64,000 nucleotides of DNA from Pseudomonas sp. MN1F (GTDB taxonomy: Bacteria > Pseudomonadota > Gammaproteobacteria > Pseudomonadales > Pseudomonadaceae), in NCBI RefSeq assembly GCF_009391885.1, contig NZ_VZII01000007.1, positions 62,001-126,000 on the forward strand, written 5' to 3'. The number at the start of each line of letters is the position of its first letter. Position 1 is the stretch's first letter. The position numbers were made by a program, and so were the translations under genes. This document shows positions 37,939 to 47,089 of this stretch, piece by piece. A model generated the notes under the pieces. The model searched no databases. It had not been told where the DNA came from and saw only the letters and a list, made by a program, of their open reading frames with translations.

Positions 37939-40900
37939 ATGAACCTGCCAGCCCACCAGCACCCGGTGCTCGAGCTGTTCCACCCGGCCGTCGGCACCTG
38001 GTTCCGCCGCCACTTCGCCACGGTCACCGATGCCCAGGCCCGTGCCTGGCCGCTGATCCATGACGGCCAATCAATGCTGCTCGCCGCGCCGACCGGTTCG
38101 GGCAAGACCTTGAGCGCTTTCCTGGCCGTGCTCGACGGACTGTTCCGCGAGGGACTGGAGCATGGCGGCGAGCTGCCTGCGCAAACCCAGGTCGTCTATG
38201 TGTCGCCACTCAAGGCGCTGTCCAACGACATCCGCCTGAACCTGCAGGCCCCGCTCGAAGGCATCAGCCAGGCACTCCAGGGGCTGGGCCTGAAAGCCCC
38301 GCGCATCACCACCGCCGTGCGCACCGGCGATACGCCGCAAAAGGAGCGCACGGCAATGCGCAAACTGGCGCCGAATATTCTGGTGACCACCCCCGAATCG
38401 CTGTACGTGCTGCTGGGCTCGGCATCCGGCCGCGAAGGCCTGGCCAGCGTGCACACGGTCATCGTCGACGAGATTCACGCCCTGGCCGGCAACAAGCGCG
38501 GCGCCCACCTGGCGCTGAGCCTGGAACGCTTGCAGGCCTTGTGCGGGCGCCCGCTGCGGCGCATCGGCCTGTCGGCCACCCAACGGCCGGTGGAGCGCGT
38601 GGCGCAATTCCTGGTCGGCCAGCAACGCCCTTGCGCGATCGTCGACGTCGGCCATGCGCGCCAGCGCGACCTCGCCATCGAAGTGCCGCCGGTGCCGCTC
38701 GGCGCGGTCATGGCCACGGACGTCTGGGGCCTGGTCTACGACCGCCTGGCGGCCCTCGCCCGCGAACACCGCACCACGCTGGTATTCGTCAACACCCGGC
38801 GCCTGGCCGAGCGCATCACTCGTCACCTCAGCGACCGCCTGGGCAAGGAAGCGGTGGCCGCGCACCATGGCAGCCTGGCCAAGGAACTGCGCCTGGACGC
38901 CGAACAGCGCCTGAAGAACGGCCAGTTGCAGGTGCTGGTGGCCACCGCCTCGCTGGAGCTGGGTATCGACATCGGCGATGTCGACCTGGTCTGCCAGATC
39001 GAGTCGCCCGGCTCGATCGCCGCCTTCCTGCAGCGTGTCGGGCGCTCCGGGCACCAGGTCGACGGCATTCCCAAAGGGCGGCTGTTCGCAACCTCGCGAG
39101 ACGACCTGATCGAATGCGTAGCCTTGCTCGACTGTATCCGCCTGGGCGAGCTCGACGAACTGCATATACCCAAGGCGCCGCTGGACGTGCTGGCCCAGCA
39201 GATCGTCGCCGAAGTCAGCAACCAGGCCTGGCAGGAACAGGCGTTGTTCGACTGCCTGCGCCAGGCTACGCCGTACGCGGAGCTCGACCCAGCGCATTAC
39301 CAGGCGCTGCTGCGCATGCTCGCCGAAGGCTACAACGGCCGCCAGGGCATCCGTAGCGCCTATCTGCATCGCGATGCGGTCAGCGCCACCTTGCGCGGCC
39401 GACGAGGCAGCCAACTGACGGCGCTGACCAGCGGCGGCACCATTCCCGAGAATGCCGACTATGCGGTGCTGCTCGAACCGCAGGCGCTGAACATCGGCAG
39501 CGTCAACGAAGACTTCGCCGTGGAGAGCATCGCTGGCGACATCTTTCAGCTGGGTAACGCGTCCTACCGCATCCTGCGGGTCGAGCCTGGCCGGGTTCGG
39601 GTCGAGGACGCTCAGGGCCTGCCACCCACCATTCCGTTCTGGCTTGGCGAAGCACCAGGGCGCAGCGATGAACTGTCCGCTGCGGTCGCTCGCTTGCAGT
39701 CGCGCATCGACCAACAGCTTGGGCTGAACGAAGGCGATCTTGCAGCGGTGCTGCAGTGGCTGCAGAGCACCTTTGAATTGAGCGAAACCAGCGCCAGCCA
39801 ATTGCTCGACTACCTAGGCCGCACCCGTGAAGTGCTGGGTGCCCTGCCCTCGCAACAGACCCTGGTGATGGAGCGCTTTTTCGACGAGTCTGGCGGCACC
39901 CAGCTCATTATCCACTCGCCCTATGGCAGCCGCATCAACCGCGCCTGGGGCCTGGCCCTGCGCAAGCGCTTCTGTCGCACCTTCAATTTCGAGCTGCAGG
40001 CCGCGGCCAGCGAGGACGCCATCGTGCTGTCGCTGTCGACCAGCCACAGTTTCGAACTCGATGAAGTGTGGCGCTACCTCAACAGCCGCAACGCCGAACA
40101 GATCCTTATCCAGGCCGTGCTCGACGCGCCCTTGTTCGGCGTGCGCTGGCGCTGGAATGCGGGCGTGGCCATGGCCCTGCCGCGCTTCGTCGGCGGGCGC
40201 AAGGTGGCCCCGCAGATCCAGCGCATGAAGAGCGAAGACCTGATCGCTGCGGTGTTCCCCGACCAGATCGCCTGCCTGGAAAACATCGTCGGTGAACGGC
40301 AGATCCCCGATCACCCGCTGGTCGAGCAGACCCTCGACGACTGCCTGCACGAGGCCATGGACAGCGAAGGCTGGCTGGCATTGCTGCGGCGCATGGAAAG
40401 CGGCCAGGTGCGCCTGCTGTGCCGCGTCCTGCCAGCCCCCTCGCCGCTGGCCTCGGCGATTCTCAATGCACGGCCCTACACCTTCCTCGACAACGCCCCG
40501 CTGGAGGAGCGACGCACCCAAGCGGTGCTCAACCGGCGCTGGAATGAAGTGCATGACGGCGACGACCTCGGCGCGCTGGACGCCGATGCCATCACCGCCG
40601 TGCAGGCCGAGGCCTGGCCGCAGCCGGGCAATGCTGACGAGATGCACGAGGCGCTGATGACCCTGGGCGCCATCAGCCATGCTGAAGTCCAGGCCAACCC
40701 CAGCTGGGACTTGCTGCTGCGCCAGCTGGCCAAGGCCGGGCGTGCCCTGCGCCTGGCCGATGAAAAGCTCTGGTTGGCGCGCGAACGCCTGAACCTGCTG
40801 CAAACGCTGTATCCGGCAGCGCGCCTGGAGCCCGCACTGGGGGTACTGCCCGGCTTCGACCAGGCCATCGACCCGGACCGCGCACTGAGCGAACTGTTAC

Positions 40901-42219
40901 GCGCCCGCCTGAGCGGCTACGGCCCGTTGAGCATGGCGCAGATTGCCGCACCACTGGGCAAGCCTGCTGTTGAGGTCGAGCAGGCGCTGGCCCGCCTGGA
41001 AGCCGAAGGCTATGTGCTGCGTGGTCACTTCAGCCCAGGCGCATTGGCCGTGCAATGGTGTGAGCGCCACCTGCTGGCGCGTATCCATCGCTACACGGTG
41101 AAACGCCTGCGCCGAGAGATCGAGCCGGTCAGCCTGCAGGACTTCATGCGTTTTCTGTTCGACTGGCAGCACCTGGCCCCTGACGAGCGCCTGCGCGGTC
41201 CCCAGGCAGTGGCCGAAGTGCTGGGGCAGTTGGAGGGTTTTCCCTGTGCCGCTGGCGCCTGGGAAGCGGAACTGCTACCCGCACGCATCAAGGACTACAG
41301 CCCGCACTGGCTGGACGATGCCTGCCGCAGCGGGCAGTTTGCCTGGAGCCGGCTAGCGGCGACGCTGGCGAGCAATACCTTGTCCAGCACACCGTTGGTG
41401 TTGCTGCCGCGTGAGCACATGGGGCTGTGGCGTAGCCTCGCCCCTGAGCCGGCTGCAGAAGCCATTGGCGGCCGGGCAAAACGCGTGCTTGAGGCGTTGC
41501 AGGCTCATGGTGCGTTGTTCTTTGACGAGTTGACCGTTGATGCCCACCTGCTGCCTAGCGAGCTGGAAACGGCGCTGCAAGAGCTGGTCGGTGCCGGCCT
41601 GGTAGGCGCCGACAGTTTCACCGGCCTGCGCAGCCTGATTACCCCGGCGGCCAAGCGCACCTCGCGCAACAGCCGGCGCGGCCACCCGTCGCTGTCCAGC
41701 AGCATGGCCCACGCCGGGCGTTGGGCCTTGTTGCGGCGGGGCAGCGGCAATGTCGACGAGCATCAGCGCCTGGAGCACATCGCCCGCGCCCTGTTGCGGC
41801 GCTATGGGGTGGTCTGCTGGCGGTTGCTGGAGCGAGAGAGCGATGTACTGCCGCCCTGGCGTGAACTGCTGCGTTGCTATCACCGGCTGGAAGCGCGTGG
41901 CGAGATTCGTGGCGGGCGTTTCATTGCCGGGCTGGCCGGTGAGCAGTTCGCCTTGCCGGAGGCGGTCGGGCTGCTGCGGCAGGTACGCCGGCGAGCCTTG
42001 GATGGAGGGTTGGTGGTGGTGAGTGCCAGCGACCCGCTGAACCTGATCGGTTCGCTACTGCCTGGGGCGAAAGTGCCTGCGGTCGGTGGCAACCGGCTGC
42101 TGTATCGCGATGGCGTGCCGGTGGCGGTGCGGGTGGCTGGGCGTTACAGCTATCTGGTGGATGCCTCGGCGCAGGAGCAGGAAGACTGGAAGCAGAAATT
42201 GCTGCGTGACACGCACTAA
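37939..42219 (+). CDS. lhr: Lhr, large ATP-dependent helicase-related protein
   Basis: This 1,426-residue superfamily 2 helicase is of the Lhr type. Motif I PTGSGKT lies near residue 53, motif II DEIH near 177, motif III SAT near 213, and motif VI QRVGRSGHQ near 364. A winged-helix and Lhr-specific beta-barrel core follow. The long C-terminal part (from ~860) corresponds to the Lhr-CTD with tandem winged helices. Bacterial Lhr translocates 3'-5' on single-stranded DNA and unwinds RNA-DNA hybrids; E. coli Lhr-CTD has reported DNA-glycosylase activity. It stands alone in its transcription unit. Confidence 0.93.
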   Translation: MNLPAHQHPVLELFHPAVGTWFRRHFATVTDAQARAWPLIHDGQSMLLAAPTGSGKTLSAFLAVLDGLFREGLEHGGELPAQTQVVYVSPLKALSNDIRLNLQAPLEGISQALQGLGLKAPRITTAVRTGDTPQKERTAMRKLAPNILVTTPESLYVLLGSASGREGLASVHTVIVDEIHALAGNKRGAHLALSLERLQALCGRPLRRIGLSATQRPVERVAQFLVGQQRPCAIVDVGHARQRDLAIEVPPVPLGAVMATDVWGLVYDRLAALAREHRTTLVFVNTRRLAERITRHLSDRLGKEAVAAHHGSLAKELRLDAEQRLKNGQLQVLVATASLELGIDIGDVDLVCQIESPGSIAAFLQRVGRSGHQVDGIPKGRLFATSRDDLIECVALLDCIRLGELDELHIPKAPLDVLAQQIVAEVSNQAWQEQALFDCLRQATPYAELDPAHYQALLRMLAEGYNGRQGIRSAYLHRDAVSATLRGRRGSQLTALTSGGTIPENADYAVLLEPQALNIGSVNEDFAVESIAGDIFQLGNASYRILRVEPGRVRVEDAQGLPPTIPFWLGEAPGRSDELSAAVARLQSRIDQQLGLNEGDLAAVLQWLQSTFELSETSASQLLDYLGRTREVLGALPSQQTLVMERFFDESGGTQLIIHSPYGSRINRAWGLALRKRFCRTFNFELQAAASEDAIVLSLSTSHSFELDEVWRYLNSRNAEQILIQAVLDAPLFGVRWRWNAGVAMALPRFVGGRKVAPQIQRMKSEDLIAAVFPDQIACLENIVGERQIPDHPLVEQTLDDCLHEAMDSEGWLALLRRMESGQVRLLCRVLPAPSPLASAILNARPYTFLDNAPLEERRTQAVLNRRWNEVHDGDDLGALDADAITAVQAEAWPQPGNADEMHEALMTLGAISHAEVQANPSWDLLLRQLAKAGRALRLADEKLWLARERLNLLQTLYPAARLEPALGVLPGFDQAIDPDRALSELLRARLSGYGPLSMAQIAAPLGKPAVEVEQALARLEAEGYVLRGHFSPGALAVQWCERHLLARIHRYTVKRLRREIEPVSLQDFMRFLFDWQHLAPDERLRGPQAVAEVLGQLEGFPCAAGAWEAELLPARIKDYSPHWLDDACRSGQFAWSRLAATLASNTLSSTPLVLLPREHMGLWRSLAPEPAAEAIGGRAKRVLEALQAHGALFFDELTVDAHLLPSELETALQELVGAGLVGADSFTGLRSLITPAAKRTSRNSRRGHPSLSSSMAHAGRWALLRRGSGNVDEHQRLEHIARALLRRYGVVCWRLLERESDVLPPWRELLRCYHRLEARGEIRGGRFIAGLAGEQFALPEAVGLLRQVRRRALDGGLVVVSASDPLNLIGSLLPGAKVPAVGGNRLLYRDGVPVAVRVAGRYSYLVDASAQEQEDWKQKLLRDTH

Positions 42220-42375
42220 CTGCTTCTGACGAAGGATTCAGACATTTCCTACGCATATGAACTGGCGATCCCGAGCTGAGGAAAATATCCTACAAGCCCT
42301 GTCGACTCGCGTCTGATTGTCCCTGGAAACACCGCCCTTTAGGCTTTTCTGGTCGCTGATGTTTAGCGTCCGGGG

Positions 42376-42505
42376 GTGGAATCCTGGTCAATTACTGAGT
42401 TGCTGTCGTCATGGCAGTTGTGCGCGGGAGGCCGCAAAGCCTACCGGGTTTACTCGTAGCCTGGATTCCACACCGCGTACAACTGCCACCCTTCCGTGTG
42501 GAATC
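42376..42505 (+). ncRNA. candidate structured leader with interleaved inverted repeats
   Basis: The 326-bp gap 42220-42545 before a small Pseudomonas gene contains three inverted-repeat pairings. GTGGAATCC (42376-42384) pairs with GGATTCCAC (42463-42471). A 15-nt arm GGCAGTTGTGCGCGG (42413-42427) pairs with CCGCGTACAACTGCC (42473-42487), one mismatch. GATTCCACAC (42464-42473) can instead pair with GTGTGGAATC (42496-42505). The central segment thus has two competing partners and the stems interleave. This could be a regulatory RNA leader or a DNA-level repeat. No terminator or known riboswitch class is recognised. Confidence 0.45.
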
Positions 42506-42545
42506 GGATAGGTCGGCCAATTGGTAACCATACGAGTCGTTCCAT

Positions 42546-42815
42546 ATGAAGAAAATAGTCCCCGATCCACCCCATCACTTCGACAAGACCCTCACCAACG
42601 CCGTCAGCGAAGGCATCGTGCCCATCGATCACGTGGTGATGAACGTCACTCATTACCTGATGCTTGCCTATAACCATTGCCACCGAATCCTCGATGCCAT
42701 CGAAGATGACCGCACCCGGGAGTCGCTGGTGAACGGGTTGCGTGCCATGCAGATTGCCTGGGGCCAGGCGGATGCGCTGTCACTGGCTCTGGAGAGGAGT
42801 ACCAACCTGCATTGA
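42546..42815 (+). CDS. small conserved Pseudomonas protein, DUF6124-like
   Basis: This 89-residue helical, soluble protein of unknown function begins MKKIVPDPPHHF and contains AYNHCHRILDAIEDDR and an AWGQADALSLALE-type helix. It resembles the many short Pseudomonas proteins that begin with a PDPP or PNPP segment, often found beside DUF3077 genes; the family name is from memory and tentative. No good Shine-Dalgarno precedes the ATG, and the leader carries the inverted repeats described above. A REP palindrome follows. Confidence 0.7.
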   Translation: MKKIVPDPPHHFDKTLTNAVSEGIVPIDHVVMNVTHYLMLAYNHCHRILDAIEDDRTRESLVNGLRAMQIAWGQADALSLALERSTNLH

Positions 42816-42828
42816 GGTTGGTTTTGCG

Positions 42829-42860
42829 GGCCTCTTCGCGGGCACGCCCGCGAAGAGGCC
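42829..42860. repeat. REP-like palindrome
   Basis: GGCCTCTTCGCGGG and its complement (arms of 14 nt, 4-nt spacer) form a near-perfect 32-bp palindrome of the kind dispersed between P. putida genes. It may also end transcription of the preceding small gene. Confidence 0.85.
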
Positions 42861-42896
42861 ATAACAGGCAGTCGAGAAATTTCAGGAGAGGAATCG

Positions 42897-43160
42897 ATGA
42901 CCACAGACGACACCCAAATCACTGTCGGCAAAACCACGTTCTTCCAAGGCGAACACCAGACCCATCCCCTGTTCCGCATCGAGCCAGGCATTCCTTGCCG
43001 CGATGCCCGCGAGCAAGCCTCAGAACTGATGGGCTATGTCCGCGAACTGACCATCATCGGCCTGATGGACGAGAAGCCTATGATGATCTGGGCCTCCCAT
43101 TACCTGAGTGCCATGGCCAAAGCGCTGATGGATGACGCCGAACTGGGCATGCGCCAGTGA
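42897..43160 (+). CDS. DUF3077 family small protein
   Basis: This 87-residue protein of unknown function begins MTTDDTQITVGKTTFFQG, with LFRIEPGIPCRDAREQASE and a helical C-terminal half typical of Pseudomonas DUF3077 members. An AGGAGAGG-like ribosome site lies before the ATG. It is separated from the preceding small gene by a REP element but probably shares its transcript. Confidence 0.82.
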   Translation: MTTDDTQITVGKTTFFQGEHQTHPLFRIEPGIPCRDAREQASELMGYVRELTIIGLMDEKPMMIWASHYLSAMAKALMDDAELGMRQ

Positions 43161-43320
43161 ACTCAGGGGTGGCCACCCAATACCCATGGCCACCCCGCAT
43201 CAACGCCGGGCGAGAATGATTTTCGCTACCCCGATTTTGATTTGCACTGCCACGCAAGTTGGCTATGGTCGGGGTTTGCTCCAGGCCCTGAGCCTGACCG
43301 CGCCATCGCAAGGATCCCGT

Positions 43321-44931
43321 ATGAGCCTGTCACTTCTCAGCCGCTATGCCTTCTTCACCGCCTGTGTACTGTTCACCCTGGCGAGCCTGCCGTTCCTCCA
43401 CCACGAATGGCTGTGGCCGTTCACCCTGGCCACCGGGGTACTCAGCCTGATCGGGGTGTTCGACCTGCTGCAGCAACGCCACGCGGTGCGCCGCAACTAC
43501 CCGATCCTCGGCAACATCCGCTACCTGGTCGAGGCCATCCGCCCGGAAATCCGCCAGTACCTGCTGGAAGCCGACAGCGACGCCCTGCCCTTCTCCCGCG
43601 CCCAGCGCTCGCTGGTGTACGCCCGGGCCAAGAACGAAGCCTCGGACAAACCCTTCGGCACCCTGATCGACGTCTACGAGTCGGGCTTCGAATTCATCGG
43701 CCACTCCATGCGCCCGGCGCCACTGACCGACCCGGCAAGCTTCCGGGTCATCGTCGGCGGGCCGCAATGCAGCCAGCCATATTCGGCGTCGATCTTCAAC
43801 ATCTCGGCCATGAGCTTCGGCTCGCTCAGCGCCAACGCCATCCGCGCCCTGAACAAGGGTGCCAAGCTGGGCAACTTCCACCACGACACCGGCGAAGGCA
43901 GCATCAGCCCCTATCACCGCGAAAACGGTGGCGACCTGGTGTGGGAACTGGGCAGCGGCTACTTCGGTTGCCGCACCGCTGATGGCCGCTTCGACCCGGA
44001 ACGCTTCGCCGCCCAAGCCCGCACCCCGCAGGTGCGGATGATCGAGATCAAGATGAGCCAGGGCGCCAAGCCCGGCCATGGCGGCATCCTGCCCAAGCAC
44101 AAGGTGACCCAGGAAATTGCCGAAACCCGTGGTGTGCTGATGGGCGAGGACTGCATTTCCCCCTCGCGCCACAGCGCCTTCTCCACCCCGATCGAAATGA
44201 TGCACTTCATCGCCCAACTGCGTGAGTTGTCCGGCGGCAAGCCGGTAGGCTTCAAGTTCTGCCTCGGCCACCCGTGGGAATTCATGGGCATCGCCAAGGC
44301 CATGCTGGAAACCGGCATCCTGCCCGACTTCATCGTGGTCGATGGCAAGGAAGGCGGCACCGGCGCCGCGCCGGTGGAGTTCACCGACCACATCGGTGTG
44401 CCGCTGCGCGAAGGCCTGCTGTTCGTGCACAACACCCTGGTCGGCCTGAACCTGCGCGACAAGATCAAGCTCGGTGCCAGCGGCAAGATCGTCAGTGCCT
44501 TCGACATTGCCAGCGTGCTGGCCATCGGCGCCGACTGGGCCAACTCGGCGCGCGGCTTCATGTTCGCCATCGGCTGCATCCAGTCGCAGAGCTGCCACAC
44601 CAATAAATGCCCGACCGGCGTGGCCACCCAAGACCCGCTGCGCCAGCGCGCCTTGGTGGTGCCGGACAAGGCCCAGCGGGTACTGAACTTCCACCACAAC
44701 ACCCTGCGGGCGCTGGCCGAGATGCTGGCCGCAGCGGGCCTTGAGCACCCGGCGCAACTGGAGGCCAAGCACCTGGTACGGCGGGTTTCGGCCACCGAGA
44801 TCAAGCTGTTCTCGCAGATGCATGTGTTCCTCAAGCCGGGCGAGTTGCTGACCGGCGAGATCGATGGGCAGTTCTATTCGCGTATGTGGCAGATGGCGCG
44901 GGCCGACAGCTTCGAGCCACAAGCCGCCTGA
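43321..44931 (+). CDS. FMN-binding glutamate synthase-family protein, membrane-anchored
   Basis: This 536-residue protein is homologous to the central and FMN domains of GltB but lacks the glutaminase domain. Two N-terminal transmembrane helices (~8-55) precede an FMN barrel (SAMSFGSLSANAIRALN; GEGSISPYH; KPGHGG; GKEGGTGAAP). Cysteines in CIQSQSCHTNKCPTGVA are spaced as in the GltB [3Fe-4S] site. The reaction is unknown; no GltD partner is nearby. The ATG at 43321 follows AAGGAT. Confidence 0.9.
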   Translation: MSLSLLSRYAFFTACVLFTLASLPFLHHEWLWPFTLATGVLSLIGVFDLLQQRHAVRRNYPILGNIRYLVEAIRPEIRQYLLEADSDALPFSRAQRSLVYARAKNEASDKPFGTLIDVYESGFEFIGHSMRPAPLTDPASFRVIVGGPQCSQPYSASIFNISAMSFGSLSANAIRALNKGAKLGNFHHDTGEGSISPYHRENGGDLVWELGSGYFGCRTADGRFDPERFAAQARTPQVRMIEIKMSQGAKPGHGGILPKHKVTQEIAETRGVLMGEDCISPSRHSAFSTPIEMMHFIAQLRELSGGKPVGFKFCLGHPWEFMGIAKAMLETGILPDFIVVDGKEGGTGAAPVEFTDHIGVPLREGLLFVHNTLVGLNLRDKIKLGASGKIVSAFDIASVLAIGADWANSARGFMFAIGCIQSQSCHTNKCPTGVATQDPLRQRALVVPDKAQRVLNFHHNTLRALAEMLAAAGLEHPAQLEAKHLVRRVSATEIKLFSQMHVFLKPGELLTGEIDGQFYSRMWQMARADSFEPQAA

Positions 44932-44954
44932 ATAGCTCAGTCGCTGCCAAGCGA

Positions 44955-45245
44955 ATGACCGGGCATTGCGAACAGCAGTGCCCGCGCACAACGCATACCG
45001 CCGATTCCCACAGCCTCCGCTGGCACAGTCGCATAGCCATCGCCGGGGGGGCGCTGTGCTCGCTGACGTTCATCATCACCCTGTCAACCATGCTCAGCGT
45101 CCCCATCTGGGAAGCGGAATCCGGTGGTTTCCCATGGCTGAACCACTATGGGAGCTTCCTGATCAAGGACACCGCGCTGCTGGGCATCAGCCTGATGATC
45201 CTGGCCCAGGGCCTGGCGCCAGCAGGCACGGCAGCGAGCCGCTGA
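44955..45245 (+). pseudogene. C-terminal remnant of a YkgB/DUF417 membrane protein
   Basis: The last ~70 codons align by eye with the end of E. coli YkgB. A GG-x-TF-x-TLS helix, a Trp, then GGFPWLNHYGSFLIKDTALLG matches the family pattern GFPYL-x-G-x-KDT-x-L. A full protein is ~180-200 residues; the first two thirds are missing, and the space upstream is taken by the flavoprotein gene. The ATG at 44955 has no ribosome site. It may be a fossil or a small two-helix protein made by read-through. Confidence 0.5.
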
Positions 45246-45249
45246 CAGC

Positions 45250-45277
45250 AAGGCCCCGGCTCCAGGCCGGGGCTTTT
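45250..45277. terminator. bidirectional terminator
   Basis: A GCCCCGGC / GCCGGGGC stem with a 5-nt loop, T4 after and AA before, lies between the ykgB remnant (plus) and the permease (minus). Confidence 0.8.
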
Positions 45278-45281
45278 GGGT

Positions 45282-46700
45282 TCAGGCGAGGCCGTTGACC
45301 GCGCCGGGCTCCTGGCGCGGTGCCAGACGCAGCGTGTAGTACAGCACCGTCAGCACGACCAGGAACGCCGGGCCGATGTACAACGCCACGCGAGTGTCCT
45401 CGAAGTACGCCATCAGGCCCACCACCAGCACCAGGAAGGCCAGGGCCAGGTAGGAGCTCAGCGGCCACAGCCACATGCGGTATTTCAACGCCTTCTGCTC
45501 GGCGGTCGACAGGCTGGCGCGGAACTTGATCTGCGCCAGCAGAATCATCACCCAAGTCCAGATCGCGCCGAAGGTAGCAATCGACGTCACCCAGACGAAC
45601 ACCTTTTCCGGCACCAGGTAGTTGGCCAGCACGCCCAGCAGCAAGGCAGCGATCGACAGCAGCAGCGCATTGCGCGGCACACCGCTTTTCGAGGTGCGGG
45701 CAAAGGCGGCCGGAGCCTGGCCGTTCTGCGCCAGGCTGTAGAGCATGCGCCCGGTGCTGAAGATGCCGCCGTTGCACGATGACAGCGCGGCGGTAATCAC
45801 CACGAAGTTGATGATGCCGGCAGCAGTCTTGATGCCCAGGCGCTCGAAGGTCATGACGAACGGGCTGCCTTGGCTGCCGATGCCGTCCCACGGGTAGATC
45901 GACAGGATCACGAACAGGGCACCGACGTAGAACAGCAGGATGCGCCAGAACACCGAACCGATCGCCTGGGGGATGGTTTTCTGCGGGTTGCGCGCTTCGC
46001 CGGCGGTAAGGCCGATCATTTCCACGCCCAGGTAGGCGAACATCACCATCTGCAGCGACATCAGCACGCCGGTCACGCCATTGGGCATGAAACCGCCGTT
46101 GCTCCACAGGTTGGAAATGCCCACGGCGACGCCGTCATTGCCGAAGCCGAACGCGATCACACCAATGCCACCGAGGACCATGGCAATGATGGTGACGATC
46201 TTGATCAGGGCGAACCAGAACTCGAACTCGCCGAACGCCTTGACCGCGATCAGGTTGACTGCGCCCATGCTGCCCAGCGCCATCAAGGCCCAGATCCAGC
46301 GCGGCACGTCAGGGAACCAGATGCCCATGTAGATGGCTACCGCGGTGATTTCCGCGACGCAGGTCACCAGCCACAGGAACCAGTAGTTCCAGCCGGTGAG
46401 GAAGCCCGCCAGCGGGCCAAGGTAGTCCTGGGCATAGCGGCTGAACGAGCCAGCGACCGGGTTGTGCACGGCCATCTCGCCGAGGGCACGCATGATCACC
46501 AGGATCGCCAGGCCACCAATGATGTAGGAAAGCATGATCGCGGGGCCGGCCATTTCGATGGCTTTGGCCGAACCAAGGAAAAGACCGACGCCGATACAGG
46601 CGCCCAGCGCCATCAGACGAATGTGCCGTTCGCCCAGCTCACGCTTGAGCGGGCCGCCCTCGGAGGGCTCGGCAGGGGCAGGATGGTTGCCGACTGGCAT
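45282..46700 (-). CDS. amino-acid permease, ProY-like
   Basis: This 472-residue inner-membrane transporter of the APC superfamily (AAT family) has about 12 helices. Hallmarks are HIRLMALGACIGVGLFLGSA in helix 1, GPAIMLSYIIGG, ALGEMAVHNPVAGSF, and GGIFSTGRMLYSLA. It closely resembles E. coli ProY over its length, with IYPWDGIGSQGSPF matching. Histidine or proline is a plausible substrate; the sequence does not decide. It is a single gene with its own terminator. Confidence 0.9.
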   Translation of the reverse strand: MPVGNHPAPAEPSEGGPLKRELGERHIRLMALGACIGVGLFLGSAKAIEMAGPAIMLSYIIGGLAILVIMRALGEMAVHNPVAGSFSRYAQDYLGPLAGFLTGWNYWFLWLVTCVAEITAVAIYMGIWFPDVPRWIWALMALGSMGAVNLIAVKAFGEFEFWFALIKIVTIIAMVLGGIGVIAFGFGNDGVAVGISNLWSNGGFMPNGVTGVLMSLQMVMFAYLGVEMIGLTAGEARNPQKTIPQAIGSVFWRILLFYVGALFVILSIYPWDGIGSQGSPFVMTFERLGIKTAAGIINFVVITAALSSCNGGIFSTGRMLYSLAQNGQAPAAFARTSKSGVPRNALLLSIAALLLGVLANYLVPEKVFVWVTSIATFGAIWTWVMILLAQIKFRASLSTAEQKALKYRMWLWPLSSYLALAFLVLVVGLMAYFEDTRVALYIGPAFLVVLTVLYYTLRLAPRQEPGAVNGLA

Positions 46701-47089
46701 AGCAATACAACCTCATTTTGTTATTGGAGTTGGCCTTCGTGCAGCACCGGCCATGCCGATAGGCGTGGCGTTGGCTTGCCAGGCTGGCCTCGTGGGCCGG
46801 CCTGTGTGCCGGTCTAGAGCGGCCGGCAGGGCGAAGGGCCGAGCAGTATAGGAAGTCCGATACAGGGGTTTTCGCTGTATAAACAGGAAAATTCAGAGAG
46901 TTTTTCGGAGGTGACTGCACCAACCCCGGTTCCGCTGCCACCCTAACAACAACGCCGCAGGAATAAACCCACACCAAAGCCGCATGGCCTAAGCCACTTT
47001 TCTCGGCTTCCTACAATTTTTTCACCTGTTCCCGCCAACGTCTAAGCTTCAGACAAGCAAGACGAAAATACCTGGCCGGATAGAAGACT
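46701..47089. other. divergent intergenic region
   Basis: This 389-bp gap separates the permease from the penicillin-binding protein gene. It contains GC-rich partial palindromes (GGCCGGCC near 46795-46830) and, on the minus strand, a TATACT at 46850-46845 that could be the permease -10. No operator is identified. The ribosome site of the downstream gene is weak (GGATAGAAG). Confidence 0.45.

Noticed and set aside
42450..42683. 77-codon minus-strand frame across the inverted-repeat leader
   Set aside because: It overlaps the start of the plus-strand small gene, has no ribosome site, and its translation resembles nothing.
44886..45245. 119-codon version of the ykgB remnant
   Set aside because: Its first 23 codons lie inside the flavoprotein gene and show no family match; the later ATG was used.
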